A DNA stretch of 21,360 nt. Source: a virus. Every line of letters starts with the position of its first letter. Position 1 is the stretch's first letter. The position numbers and the translations under genes are program-made. Shown one piece after another: positions 4,219 through 11,475 of this stretch. The notes under the pieces were generated by a model. The model ran no database searches. It saw nothing but the letters and a program-made list of their open reading frames with translations, and was not told where the DNA came from. The stretch covers positions 1 through 21,360 of the IMG/VR virus record IMGVR_UViG_3300031801_000031; one strand, 5' to 3'.

Positions 4219-5704
4219 GCCCGATGGAGAAATCCTAAAAAAATTTTTAAAAGATCATAGTTTCTTTAGAGGACTAAGAGGTCCAGTAGGAAGTGGTAAG
4301 TCGGTAGCGTGTTGCATAGAAATTATAAGACGAGCTTTAATTCAAAAGCCAGCCCTTGATGGTAAACGTAAATCAAGATGGGCAGTTATTCGTAATACCA
4401 ATCCTCAATTAAAAACAACAACAATTAAAACTTGGCTTGACTGGTTTCCTGAAGAGGAGTGGGGAACTTTTACTTGGTCTGTACCTTATACTCATAAAAT
4501 TGTAAAAGGCGATTTAGAACTCGAAGTTCTTTTTCTAGCCCTTGATAGACCTGAAGATGTAAAAAAATTACTCTCTCTCGAACTGACAGGGGTATGGATT
4601 AATGAAGCACGAGAAATTCCTAAATCAATTATCGATGCGTGTTCAATGCGGGTAGGACGTTATCCCAGTATGAGAGATGGTGGTGCATCTTGGTATGGTG
4701 TGATATGCGATACCAATCCTCCTGATACAGATCATTGGTGGTCTATCTTAGCAGGAGAAACTATTATTCCTGATTACATTACTAAGCAAGAAGCTAAGAT
4801 GTTAATCAAACCTGATAACTGGAAATTCTTTAATCAACCTCCTGCGATGTTAGAAGCAAGAAACTCAGCAAAAGAAATTGATGGGTATAGTGCTAATAAA
4901 GATGCTGAAAATAAAAAGAACCTAACTCCTAACTATTATAATAATATTGTAAGAGGTAAGACAAAATCTTGGATTGATGTTTATGTTTTAAATAAACTAG
5001 GACAAATTGAAGATGGTAAACCAGTTTATGAATCCTTTAGAGCAGATGTTCACGTTGCCAAAGGAGATGTCGCAGTAGCCGATGGTGTTCCTATCTTTAT
5101 AGGAATGGACTTTGGATTAACACCAGCTTGTATCTTTGCACAAAGAGTTAGAGGAAGATGGGTTGTGATTGATGAATTAGTTGCTGAAGATATGGGTATT
5201 GTAAACTTTTCTGTAATACTTAAACAACATATGTCAGCTTATTATCCAAGAGAATTTTATATATATGGCGATCCTGCGGGGGATCATAGAGTACAAACAG
5301 ATGAAAGTACACCTTTTCAAATCCTTAGAGGTAAAGGAATTTCTGCTCGACCTGCTCCCTCAAATGATGTAACGCTTAGATTGGAATCAGTTAATTCTGT
5401 TTTATCAAGAATGATAGATGGAGAAAGTGGATTATTAATTGATCCCAAATGTAATAACTTAATAAGAGGATTTAGCGGTGGTTATCACTATAGAAGACTT
5501 CAGGTATCAGGAGAACGATATGATGAAAAGCCCAATAAAAATAGGTTCTCCCATATTCACGATGCTCTCCAATATTTATTATTGGGTGCAGGAGAGGGTA
5601 GGTCTTTGACATTAGGCAAAAAATTTAATAAACCTATTGTAGCAAAAAGAAATTATAATGTATTTGATGTTAAACCAAGATCAGCTTATGAAAGGAGAAG
5701 ATAG
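4199..5704 (+). CDS. terL: Large terminase subunit (packaging ATPase and nuclease)
   Basis: This is the motor protein that cuts concatemeric DNA and pumps it through the portal. The ATG at 4199 gives 501 aa; an in-frame TTG two codons upstream is possible. The N-terminal ATPase shows Walker A GPVGSGKS (residues 28-35) and a Walker B/catalytic segment GVWINEAREI (about 130-139). The C-terminal RNase H-like nuclease shows aspartates in IGMDFGL (about 300-306), YGDPAGDH (about 355-362) and IHDALQYLL (about 452-460). Two further segments with PNPP-like (DTNPPDTDHW) and SCN-like loops fit the family. The length is normal. It is followed at once by the 87-aa protein and the portal, the usual packaging order. 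Confidence 0.95.
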   Translation: MGSLTYKPDGEILKKFLKDHSFFRGLRGPVGSGKSVACCIEIIRRALIQKPALDGKRKSRWAVIRNTNPQLKTTTIKTWLDWFPEEEWGTFTWSVPYTHKIVKGDLELEVLFLALDRPEDVKKLLSLELTGVWINEAREIPKSIIDACSMRVGRYPSMRDGGASWYGVICDTNPPDTDHWWSILAGETIIPDYITKQEAKMLIKPDNWKFFNQPPAMLEARNSAKEIDGYSANKDAENKKNLTPNYYNNIVRGKTKSWIDVYVLNKLGQIEDGKPVYESFRADVHVAKGDVAVADGVPIFIGMDFGLTPACIFAQRVRGRWVVIDELVAEDMGIVNFSVILKQHMSAYYPREFYIYGDPAGDHRVQTDESTPFQILRGKGISARPAPSNDVTLRLESVNSVLSRMIDGESGLLIDPKCNNLIRGFSGGYHYRRLQVSGERYDEKPNKNRFSHIHDALQYLLLGAGEGRSLTLGKKFNKPIVAKRNYNVFDVKPRSAYERRR

Positions 5705-5968
5705 ATGTGTGTAGGTCCATTTAAACCACCATCAATGCCAGCTCCTCCTCCACCATTACCTGAAGAGGAATCAGTAAGACAACAACGAGAAAGACTTCGT
5801 AAATCACAACAGCTTGAAAGAACGAAAACTAAACAAGCACAATACGAAGATAGAGTTGCGGCTTACACAGGAAGAAAAGGTAGACGATCACTTTTAACTG
5901 GTAGAAGAGGCGGACAAGGTTTTGAAATTGCAGGCAGTATGAAAAGCAGTGCAACCTTAGGAGCATAA
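5705..5968 (+). CDS. 87-aa proline-rich basic protein between terminase and portal
   Basis: The ATG follows the terminase stop directly and has GGAG upstream. The protein has a proline-rich N-terminus (MCVGPFKPPSMPAPPPPLPE), then a charged helix (about 20-50: EESVRQQRERLRKSQQLERT). A basic glycine-rich segment follows (TGRKGRRSLLTGRRGGQGF, about 55-73), with a small-residue tail. Short proline-rich proteins with an R-S-L-L-T-G-like element are common beside portal genes of marine podoviruses, by memory of genome layouts; their role is not settled. Possible roles include a connector or head-completion component. The disordered, basic make-up also fits DNA contact. No enzymatic motif is seen. 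Confidence 0.75.
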   Translation: MCVGPFKPPSMPAPPPPLPEEESVRQQRERLRKSQQLERTKTKQAQYEDRVAAYTGRKGRRSLLTGRRGGQGFEIAGSMKSSATLGA

Positions 5969-5971
5969 TAA

Positions 5972-7588
5972 ATGGTAGTAGATGTAAAACCACAGGCATC
6001 AGTTTCAACAACTGAGAGTCCAGTAAGACAATTACTTAATCGGTACAACCACGCTAAATCCATTAAGGATATGTGGCTTCCCGTATTTGAAGAATGTTAT
6101 GAGTTTGCTCTACCTCAACGTGAAAGTTTCTTTTCAGAATCTATTGGTAGAAGAAGAACCGATAGAATCTTTGATGAAACTGCAGTAGTTGGTGTACAAG
6201 AATTCGCTTCTAGGTTACAAGCAGGTATAGTTCCTAACTATGCAAGATGGGCAGACTTTGTTGCAGGATCAGAAATTCCAAAAGATCAACGAAGAGAAGT
6301 TAATTTAGCTTTAGATGAAACAACAGAATATGTTTTTGAAATATTACAAAATTCAAATTTCTCACAAGAGGTTCACGAAACATTTTTAGATATAGCAGTA
6401 GGTACTGGATGTCTTCTTGTTGAAGAGGGCGATGCAGTTCAACCTGTTAGGTTCAAAGCAATCCCATTACCTCAAGTCGTTTTAGATTCAGGACACGATG
6501 ATAAGATAGATCACGTTTACCGTAAGAGAATGATTCGTTTCAAAGAATTATTAATTGCTTATCCTAATGGAACACTCTCAGAAAAAATGGCGATGGATTC
6601 TGAAAAGAATCCTGATGCTGAATGTGAAGTTGTCGAGATAGTTTATAAAAATTATTACAATACCAAAGAAGAAGAATATAAATTTTGTGTAATTGCTCCA
6701 ATGTATGAACACAAGATAAGTGAAAATACTTTTAAAGGATTAGGTTCTAATCCATACATTGTTTATCGTTGGTCCAAAGTTGCAGGCGAAGTATACGGAA
6801 GAGGACCATTACAATTAGCGATGCCAGCAGTTAAAACTTCTAACTTAGTTATAGAGTTAATTCTTGAAAATGCACAAATGGCAATCTCAGGAATGTATCA
6901 AGTAGAAGATGATGGTGTAATTAATGTCGATAATATTTCCTTAATTCCGGGGACTATCATTCCGAAAGCGGCTGGCTCTTCAGGACTACAAGCAATCGCA
7001 CCAGCAGGAAACTTTAATGTATCTGATTTAGTTCTTAGAGATATGAGAACAAATATTAAAAAAGCTTTATACAATGAAATGTTAGGAGTACCGAATGAAA
7101 AAACTCCTATGTCTGCAACAGAAGTCGCAGAAAGAATGGCTGACCTTTCAAGACAAATTGGTTCAGCATTCGGAAGACTACAAGCAGAATTAGTTAATCC
7201 AGTTTTACAAAGAGTAGTTTATATTCTTAAGAAGCAAGGTAGAATTAAAATTCCAGTTATTAATGGTAGAGAAATAAAAATTAAATCTTCTTCTCCATTA
7301 GCACAAGCACAACATCAACAAGATGTGGCAACAGTTGATAGATTCTTAGGAATGGTTCAAGCTAGAGTTGGTCCACAGTTATTAAATATTTTAGTTAAGC
7401 AAGATGAAGTTGCTAAATACGTTGCTAAGAAATTAGGTATCCCTGCAGAATTAATTAGATCGCAAGAAGAAATGCAGGTTGCCGCAGGACAAATGCAACA
7501 AATGATGCAACAAGGACAAGGAATGATGGGTGGACAACAAACAAATGGAGCTACACCACCGCAACCTCCTGAGGAAATTACACCGTAG
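5972..7588 (+). CDS. T7-like portal (head-tail connector) protein
   Basis: At 538 aa it matches T7 gp8 in length (536). The dodecameric portal sits at one head vertex, forms the DNA channel and docks terminase, scaffold and the tail nozzle. Family-typical stretches are RQLLNRYNHAKSIKDMWLPV near the N-terminus; RRRTDRIFDETAVVGVQEFA (about 53-72); YGRGPLQLAMPAVK (about 274-287); and the C-terminal block with MSATEVAERMADLSRQIGSA followed by ELVNPVLQRV (about 381-415). The tail is low-complexity and rich in Q, M, G and P (about 497-538). AGGAG lies nine bases before the ATG. It follows the terminase module, unlike T7, where the terminase gene is far downstream. Confidence 0.93.
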   Translation: MVVDVKPQASVSTTESPVRQLLNRYNHAKSIKDMWLPVFEECYEFALPQRESFFSESIGRRRTDRIFDETAVVGVQEFASRLQAGIVPNYARWADFVAGSEIPKDQRREVNLALDETTEYVFEILQNSNFSQEVHETFLDIAVGTGCLLVEEGDAVQPVRFKAIPLPQVVLDSGHDDKIDHVYRKRMIRFKELLIAYPNGTLSEKMAMDSEKNPDAECEVVEIVYKNYYNTKEEEYKFCVIAPMYEHKISENTFKGLGSNPYIVYRWSKVAGEVYGRGPLQLAMPAVKTSNLVIELILENAQMAISGMYQVEDDGVINVDNISLIPGTIIPKAAGSSGLQAIAPAGNFNVSDLVLRDMRTNIKKALYNEMLGVPNEKTPMSATEVAERMADLSRQIGSAFGRLQAELVNPVLQRVVYILKKQGRIKIPVINGREIKIKSSSPLAQAQHQQDVATVDRFLGMVQARVGPQLLNILVKQDEVAKYVAKKLGIPAELIRSQEEMQVAAGQMQQMMQQGQGMMGGQQTNGATPPQPPEEITP

Positions 7589-7602
7589 ATTATGCCTTAT
7601 GT

Positions 7603-8301
7603 ATGCACAAATCTATTCTAGTTATTTCCGATCTTCATATTCCGTATCATCATAAAGATACTTTCGCTTTTCTAAAAGAAATCAAAAAAGAATTTAAACC
7701 TGACTTCATCGTTAATATTGGCGATTCGTTAGACTTTCACGCAATCAATATGCACACACACGATCCTGATTTAATGTCAGCAGGATATGAATTACAAGCA
7801 TCTAAAAAATATATTAAAGAATTAGAATCTATTTTTCCTCAAGTCGTAGAAGTAGATTCAAATCATTCAAGTTTAGTTTATAGAAGAGCATTAAAATTTG
7901 GAATGAGTAGATCATTCTTAAAAGATTATGGAGAATTTCTTGGAACAAAGAAATGGAAATGGGTAGATGATCTTACTTTAGATTTACCCAATAAACAAAG
8001 ATGTTTCTTTACTCACGGAAGATCAGCAGATATTTTAAAAGTATCTCAGACAATGGGTATGTCCGCAGTTCAAGGACATTATCATACACAGTTCTGTATT
8101 AAATACTGGGCGAATCCTGATAATCTTTTCTTTGCTATGAATGTTGGATGTTTAATAAATCAAAAATCATTAGCGTTTCATTATGCTAAAAATTTTCGTA
8201 CACGCTTTGTCATTGGATGTGGAATTATTTTAGATGGATTTCCTAAATTATTACCAATGGTTTTAAATAAAACAGGTAATTGGATAGGTACACTTAAATG
8301 A
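7603..8301 (+). CDS. Calcineurin-like metallophosphoesterase
   Basis: The 232-aa protein shows the full metal-binding set of the family: ISDLH (D10, H12), NIGDSLDF (D41), a GNHE-like SNH (N87, H88), THGRS (H138) and GHYH (H159, H161). Such enzymes hydrolyse phosphomono- or diesters of nucleotides or nucleic acids with two metal ions. The substrate here is unknown. Compared with the classic GNHE motif, glycine and the final acidic residue are replaced (DSNHSS), as is seen in some phage members. It stands between the portal and scaffold-like genes, an unusual place for an enzyme. The ATG at 7603 lacks a clear ribosome binding site. Its stop overlaps the start of a hidden 39-aa gene. Confidence 0.88.
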   Translation: MHKSILVISDLHIPYHHKDTFAFLKEIKKEFKPDFIVNIGDSLDFHAINMHTHDPDLMSAGYELQASKKYIKELESIFPQVVEVDSNHSSLVYRRALKFGMSRSFLKDYGEFLGTKKWKWVDDLTLDLPNKQRCFFTHGRSADILKVSQTMGMSAVQGHYHTQFCIKYWANPDNLFFAMNVGCLINQKSLAFHYAKNFRTRFVIGCGIILDGFPKLLPMVLNKTGNWIGTLK

Positions 8302-8417
8302 TTATACAATGTAAAGATTATTTCTATAGTCTACTAGAAATTTATGGTGGTAAAATATCTTGCTGGGCTTGGAATAAAAGATGGAAAGATAAAAAGAAAG
8401 GGACAGGATATGCCTGA
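8298..8417 (+). CDS. Hidden 39-aa Trp/Lys-rich protein
   Basis: This short frame begins ATGA inside the stop of the metallophosphoesterase gene and ends eight bases into the DUF3310 gene (its TGA closes ATGCCTGA at 8410-8417). It encodes MIIQCKDYFYSLLEIYGGKI, then SCWAWNKRWKDKK and a GTGYA end. The tryptophan pattern WAWNKRW in a lysine-rich context is distinctive and unlikely to be random. The two-sided overlap matches how other genes here are packed. No family is recognised with certainty. It also explains why the DUF3310 gene should not be started further upstream. Confidence 0.6.
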   Translation: MIIQCKDYFYSLLEIYGGKISCWAWNKRWKDKKKGTGYA

Positions 8418-8637
8418 TAAAATTAATCCAGCATATTATCAAGCTGGTAAATGTGAATGTGGCAGAACATTACAAACTTATGATTATGTGAAAGACTTGC
8501 CTTATGCAGATGCAACTGCTATTAAATATATTACACGCCATAGGTTAAAAGATGGTGCAACTGATATTAGAAAAGCGATTTGGTTCTTAAAGGCAATCTT
8601 GAAAGATGAATATAAAAATGATAGTAACATAGAATGA
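8410..8637 (+). CDS. DUF3310-family protein
   Basis: The start at 8410 (MPDKINPAYYQAG) is preferred over an in-frame ATG at 8344. It has AAAGGGA about seven bases upstream, the domain begins here, and the longer form would overlap the 39-aa gene almost fully. The 75 aa carry the family pattern: INPAYYQ, then YDYVKDLP, AIKYITRHRLKDG and DIRKAIWFLKAILKDE. DUF3310 domains are small helical proteins frequent in phages; some occur fused to or near nucleotide-metabolism enzymes, but the activity is not established. A CECG pair (residues about 15-18) near the N-terminus is an extra feature. The stop overlaps the next start. Confidence 0.8.
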   Translation: MPDKINPAYYQAGKCECGRTLQTYDYVKDLPYADATAIKYITRHRLKDGATDIRKAIWFLKAILKDEYKNDSNIE

Positions 8638-8918
8638 AATCAGAACAACCAAAAACCCTAATAGGTTTAGATAATATGACACGCAGTCCTGATGAAGAAG
8701 AGAAACTTAATATGGTATTTCTCGCAACTTTTAATACACCATCTGGTAAAGAAGTCTTAGCATCACTAAGAAAAATTACCATTGAAGCTGTAGCAGGTGG
8801 AGAAGTAACAGATAATACTCTTCGACATTTAGAGGGACAAAGATATTTGTTTGGTTTAATTCAACGAAGAATTAATAAAGGATTAAGTCAAACTATAGTA
8901 AAGGATAGGAAAAAATAA
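8634..8918 (+). CDS. Bbp19-like phage protein
   Basis: The 94-aa protein has the pattern seen in Bbp19-like phage proteins: VFLATFNTPSGKEVLASLRK (about 28-47), then a T/G-rich turn, and LRHLEGQRYLFGLIQRRIN (about 63-81). The N-terminus is polar and the C-terminus basic. Members usually lie between portal and capsid genes, as here. Their function is unknown and a structural or head-assembly role is only inferred from position. ATG and the previous stop overlap (ATGA); the stop overlaps the scaffold start (TAATG), so it is translated as part of a coupled chain. Confidence 0.6.
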   Translation: MKSEQPKTLIGLDNMTRSPDEEEKLNMVFLATFNTPSGKEVLASLRKITIEAVAGGEVTDNTLRHLEGQRYLFGLIQRRINKGLSQTIVKDRKK

Positions 8919-9751
8919 TGGCAGAAGAACAAGTTAAAGAACAACCAAAAGAACAACCAAAAGAAGAACCAAAGGAACAACCAAAGGAAGAACCTAAAGT
9001 TGAACCAAAAGAAGAAACGAAAACAGAACCAACTGTTCAAGAAGCTACTAAAGTTATAGTAGAAAGACCTGAGTATATTCCTGAAAAATTTTGGAATAAA
9101 GAAACTGGCGAACCTATTTTAGATGAACTAGGTAAGTCTTATAGTAATCTTGAAAAGTTTGTTGGTGGTAAAAAAGATGAAATGAAGAAGACTGTTGCGG
9201 ATGAATTAAAAATTCAAGCACAACAAAATAGACCTGAAGAAATAAATAAATATGAATTACCTAAACTTCCTGAGGGAATAACCGAAGATATAGTTAGAGC
9301 CAATCCTATTCACGAATGGTGGAGAACTTATTGTTGGAATAATTCTCAGGACCAAGAGCAATTTCAAGAGGGTGTCAATAAATATGTTGATATGTTTTTG
9401 GGTAGCCAACCTAATATGGATAAAGAAAAAGAGAAGTTAGGAGAGAATGCTGATGCAAGAGTTGATGCAGTTAATAGTTGGGCATCTACATTCTTTAATC
9501 AAGAACAATATGATTCGATTGCTGGTACTCTTGGCAAATCAGCCGATGGTATCGAAGCATTAGAAAAAGTTATTGATGCTACTAAACAAAATGTTTCACG
9601 TGCAAACCAAGTTAGCCAACCTGAAAGACCATTAACATTAGCAGATGTAAAAGCTATGATGAAAGATAAAAGGTATTATGATTCAAGGGATCGAGATCAA
9701 TCTTACGTCAAGAAAGTAGATGAGGCATTTCATAGACTTTATAGATTATAA
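8918..9751 (+). CDS. Scaffold / capsid assembly protein (T7 gp9-like)
   Basis: The 277-aa acidic protein lies immediately before the gp13-like and major capsid genes, as expected for a scaffold that templates head assembly and then leaves the shell. The first 40 residues are a low-complexity E/K/Q/P tract built from EQPK-type repeats. A conserved-looking block follows (PEYIPEKFWNKETGEPILDE, then KSYSNLEKFVGG, about 50-90), which is typical of podovirus capsid-assembly proteins. The middle and C-terminal parts are helical. The C-terminus (DRDQSYVKKVDEAFHRLYRL) resembles the capsid-binding tail of scaffolds, rich in basic and aromatic residues. T7 gp9 has 307 aa. AGGA lies upstream of the ATG. 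Confidence 0.85.
   Translation: MAEEQVKEQPKEQPKEEPKEQPKEEPKVEPKEETKTEPTVQEATKVIVERPEYIPEKFWNKETGEPILDELGKSYSNLEKFVGGKKDEMKKTVADELKIQAQQNRPEEINKYELPKLPEGITEDIVRANPIHEWWRTYCWNNSQDQEQFQEGVNKYVDMFLGSQPNMDKEKEKLGENADARVDAVNSWASTFFNQEQYDSIAGTLGKSADGIEALEKVIDATKQNVSRANQVSQPERPLTLADVKAMMKDKRYYDSRDRDQSYVKKVDEAFHRLYRL
8939..9022 (+). repeat. 12-bp tandem repeat, seven units, in the scaffold gene
   Basis: Units of the form GAACAACCAAAA are repeated seven times in phase: two exact copies, then variants with GAAGAACC, CCAAAG, CCTAAA and a diverged last pair. They encode EQPK, EQPK, EEPK, EQPK, EEPK, VEPK and EETK (residues 8-35). The in-frame 12-base period can expand or shrink without breaking the gene. 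Confidence 0.95.
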
Positions 9752-10293
9752 TGTTAATAGTCGAAAAGACTATACCCGATCATTGTTTTTCTTTAGCTCC
9801 AAATCTCAAGGCGATAGATCGGTATGAGATAGCAGTATTAGGGTATGATCCAATTCACGCCTTACTACTGCCATTTCGTTACGCAAGACCAAACACCTGT
9901 ACTTATACAATTTTAACCGAACATACTAACGAAGTTGTTGCAATCTTTGGAGTTATACCCACAAAAACAAATCCTAAAGTTGGATATATTTGGTTCTTAT
10001 CCTCAAATTTATTAGATAAATACTATCGTTATTTCCTAAGAGGTAACAAAAGATGGTTATCTTATATGGAAGAACACTATGAATATCTTTGTAATTATAT
10101 CATAGCCGAACACACATTAAGCATTCGATGGTTAAAATGGCAGGGATTTATTTTTTCAAAAGAAATACTTGTCAAGGGAGTAAAAATGTATTACTTCTAT
10201 AAGAGATTGCATTGTGCAATCAAAAAAGGTACACAGCCCGTTTTGAGGGAAATCGGTCCATACTGGGCAACCGAATTAAGTCATCAAGGATAA
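9751..10293 (+). CDS. T7 gp13-like protein with GNAT-like features
   Basis: The 180-aa protein resembles the T7 gp13 family (internal virion protein A), which has an acetyltransferase-like fold and is needed for morphogenesis. Supporting stretches are ALLLPFRYARPNTCTYTILT, then VVAIFGVIPT (about 36-72), a WFLSS motif, and the helix-turn AEHTLSIRWLKWQGFIF (about 119-135), which mirrors the C-terminal N..S..LY.K.GF segment of GNAT enzymes. It is longer than T7 gp13 (138 aa). In T7 the gene lies after the tail tubular genes; here it lies between scaffold and capsid. Enzymatic activity is not implied. The start overlaps the scaffold stop (TAATG). Confidence 0.65.
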   Translation: MLIVEKTIPDHCFSLAPNLKAIDRYEIAVLGYDPIHALLLPFRYARPNTCTYTILTEHTNEVVAIFGVIPTKTNPKVGYIWFLSSNLLDKYYRYFLRGNKRWLSYMEEHYEYLCNYIIAEHTLSIRWLKWQGFIFSKEILVKGVKMYYFYKRLHCAIKKGTQPVLREIGPYWATELSHQG

Positions 10294-10330
10294 CTGTTTT
10301 TATTAACAATAACTGACAAGGAGAAAAGTT
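10287..10330 (+). promoter_or_regulatory. Leader and strong ribosome binding site of the capsid gene
   Basis: The 37-base gap holds TTAACAATAA and then TGACAAGGAG, ending seven bases before the capsid ATG. The 10-mer TGACAAGGAG recurs in the right arm of the inverted repeat (2433-2442), and AGGATAA precedes it in both places (10287-10293 and 2416-2422). This is one of the few real gaps in a chain of overlapping genes, fitting strong independent expression of the capsid. Promoter function is inference. Confidence 0.45.
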
Positions 10331-11155
10331 ATGAGTACATCTATTTCAACTGCGTTTATAAAACAGTTCGAAGCGGAAGTTCATATGGCATATCAACGTA
10401 TGGGTTCTAAACTTCGTAACACTATAAGACAGTTAAATAATGTTACTGGTAGCCAAGCGAGATTCCAAAAAGTAGGAACGGGAACTGCTGTGTCTAAATC
10501 AAGACACGCACAAGTTCCAACTATGGATATTTCGCATAGTACAGTTGATGTTACTTTAGCAGACTTTTATGCGGCAGATTATGTCGACAGATTAGACGAA
10601 CTAAAGACCAACATTGACGAAAGACAAGTACTTTCTCAGTCTGCTGCGGCGGCACTTGGAAGAAAAACAGACTCTCTAATCATAGATGTCTTAGACGCTG
10701 GAACAAATTCGGCAAACATAGCTCACGGATCGGCGGCTTTAACGCTTGCTAAATCTTTGACTGTTTACGAAACTTTCGGCGGAGCAGATGTCCCTGATGA
10801 TGGTGGTAGATACTTTGTAGTATCTCCTGCAGGATGGGCTGATCTATTACAATTAGATCAATTCTCTCGTGCAGAATACATCGGAGAAGCTGGGCTTCCT
10901 TACGCTGGCGGTATGACTGCTAAAAGATGGTTGTCTTTCACTTGGTTTGTACATTCAGGTCTTTCTATTTCAGGCACTACTAGAGAATGCCACGCTTTCC
11001 ACAAGAGTAGCGTAGGTGTTGCTAATGGTTCGGAAATTAGAACAGAAATAAATTACATTCCAGAAAAAGTCAGTAATCTTATCACATCTTATATGTCAAT
11101 GGGTGCAACAATGATTGACAATAATGGTGCGGTTAAGGTTCAAATAACAGAATAG
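10331..11155 (+). CDS. Major capsid protein
   Basis: The 274-aa protein forms the head shell. It belongs by pattern to the phage capsid family seen in many marine podoviruses: an N-terminal helix (STAFIKQFEAEVHMAYQRMG, about 6-25), a K-V-G-T-G-T loop followed by VPTMDISHSTVDVTLADFYA (about 62-85), then DERQVLSQSAAAALGRKTDS, the GGRYFVVSP strand (about 157-165) and a C-terminal SNLITSYMSMGATMID. An HK97-like fold is expected from the family. It is shorter than T7 gp10A (345 aa). It has the clearest ribosome binding site of the structural genes, and its codon choice looks more G+C-rich than its neighbours, both in line with high expression. Confidence 0.85.
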   Translation: MSTSISTAFIKQFEAEVHMAYQRMGSKLRNTIRQLNNVTGSQARFQKVGTGTAVSKSRHAQVPTMDISHSTVDVTLADFYAADYVDRLDELKTNIDERQVLSQSAAAALGRKTDSLIIDVLDAGTNSANIAHGSAALTLAKSLTVYETFGGADVPDDGGRYFVVSPAGWADLLQLDQFSRAEYIGEAGLPYAGGMTAKRWLSFTWFVHSGLSISGTTRECHAFHKSSVGVANGSEIRTEINYIPEKVSNLITSYMSMGATMIDNNGAVKVQITE

Positions 11156-11168
11156 GAGAACAAATAAA

Positions 11169-11411
11169 ATGGCATTTGCAATAGCAGACTTGAAAAAAGT
11201 AGCTGGTGGTGCGGTTGGAATTTGGCACTATTCTTCAACTGACGCAATCGGTACTATAGTTGGTGCAGACTATTTTTTATCAGCAACCACTGAACTCAAA
11301 GTAAACGACTTAATACTTTGTGTAGGTGCAACTGGTGGAACTAGAACTGCAGACCTCGTAGTAGTAGCAACCAATACTGGTACTGCTCTTACGACTATCA
11401 ACGGCACGTAG
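11169..11411 (+). CDS. 80-aa probable virion-associated protein
   Basis: The small protein begins MAFAIADLKKVAGGAVGIWH and continues with YSSTDAIGTIVGADYFLSAT, then LKVNDLILCVGATGG and a T/A/V-rich end. The pattern of an aromatic start, a YxTxDxxxTIxxxDYF motif and a hydrophobic GDxI/NDLI strand is shared by small beta-rich proteins found beside capsid genes in many phages. These are thought to be decoration or fibre-like virion proteins. AGGAG lies about ten bases upstream of the ATG. It is the last gene before a stable hairpin, so capsid and this protein form an expression unit. A role in head decoration is inferred from context only. Confidence 0.6.
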   Translation: MAFAIADLKKVAGGAVGIWHYSSTDAIGTIVGADYFLSATTELKVNDLILCVGATGGTRTADLVVVATNTGTALTTINGT

Positions 11412-11428
11412 TAATAAAATAAGACGTA

Positions 11429-11454
11429 TAGGCGGGGTGCTTGCATTCCGCCTA
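11429..11454 (+). terminator. Stable hairpin after the capsid unit, at the T-phi position
   Basis: The sequence TAGGCGGGGTGC-TT-GCATTCCGCCTA folds into a stem of about eleven pairs, including two G-T pairs, with a CTTG loop. It is by far the strongest hairpin in the structural region and lies between the capsid unit and tail tubular protein A, where T7 has its T-phi terminator. It is followed by AAACTTAAG, not a T-run, so it is not a classic intrinsic terminator. RNA processing or 3'-end protection is an alternative. Confidence 0.45.
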
Positions 11455-11475
11455 AACTTAAGATAAATAAATGAA

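Noticed and set aside
5829-6063. Two minus-strand frames under the proline-rich and portal genes
   Set aside because: Antisense shadows of well-supported genes.
7592-7621. Nine-codon frame just before the metallophosphoesterase
   Set aside because: Too short and without a ribosome binding site.
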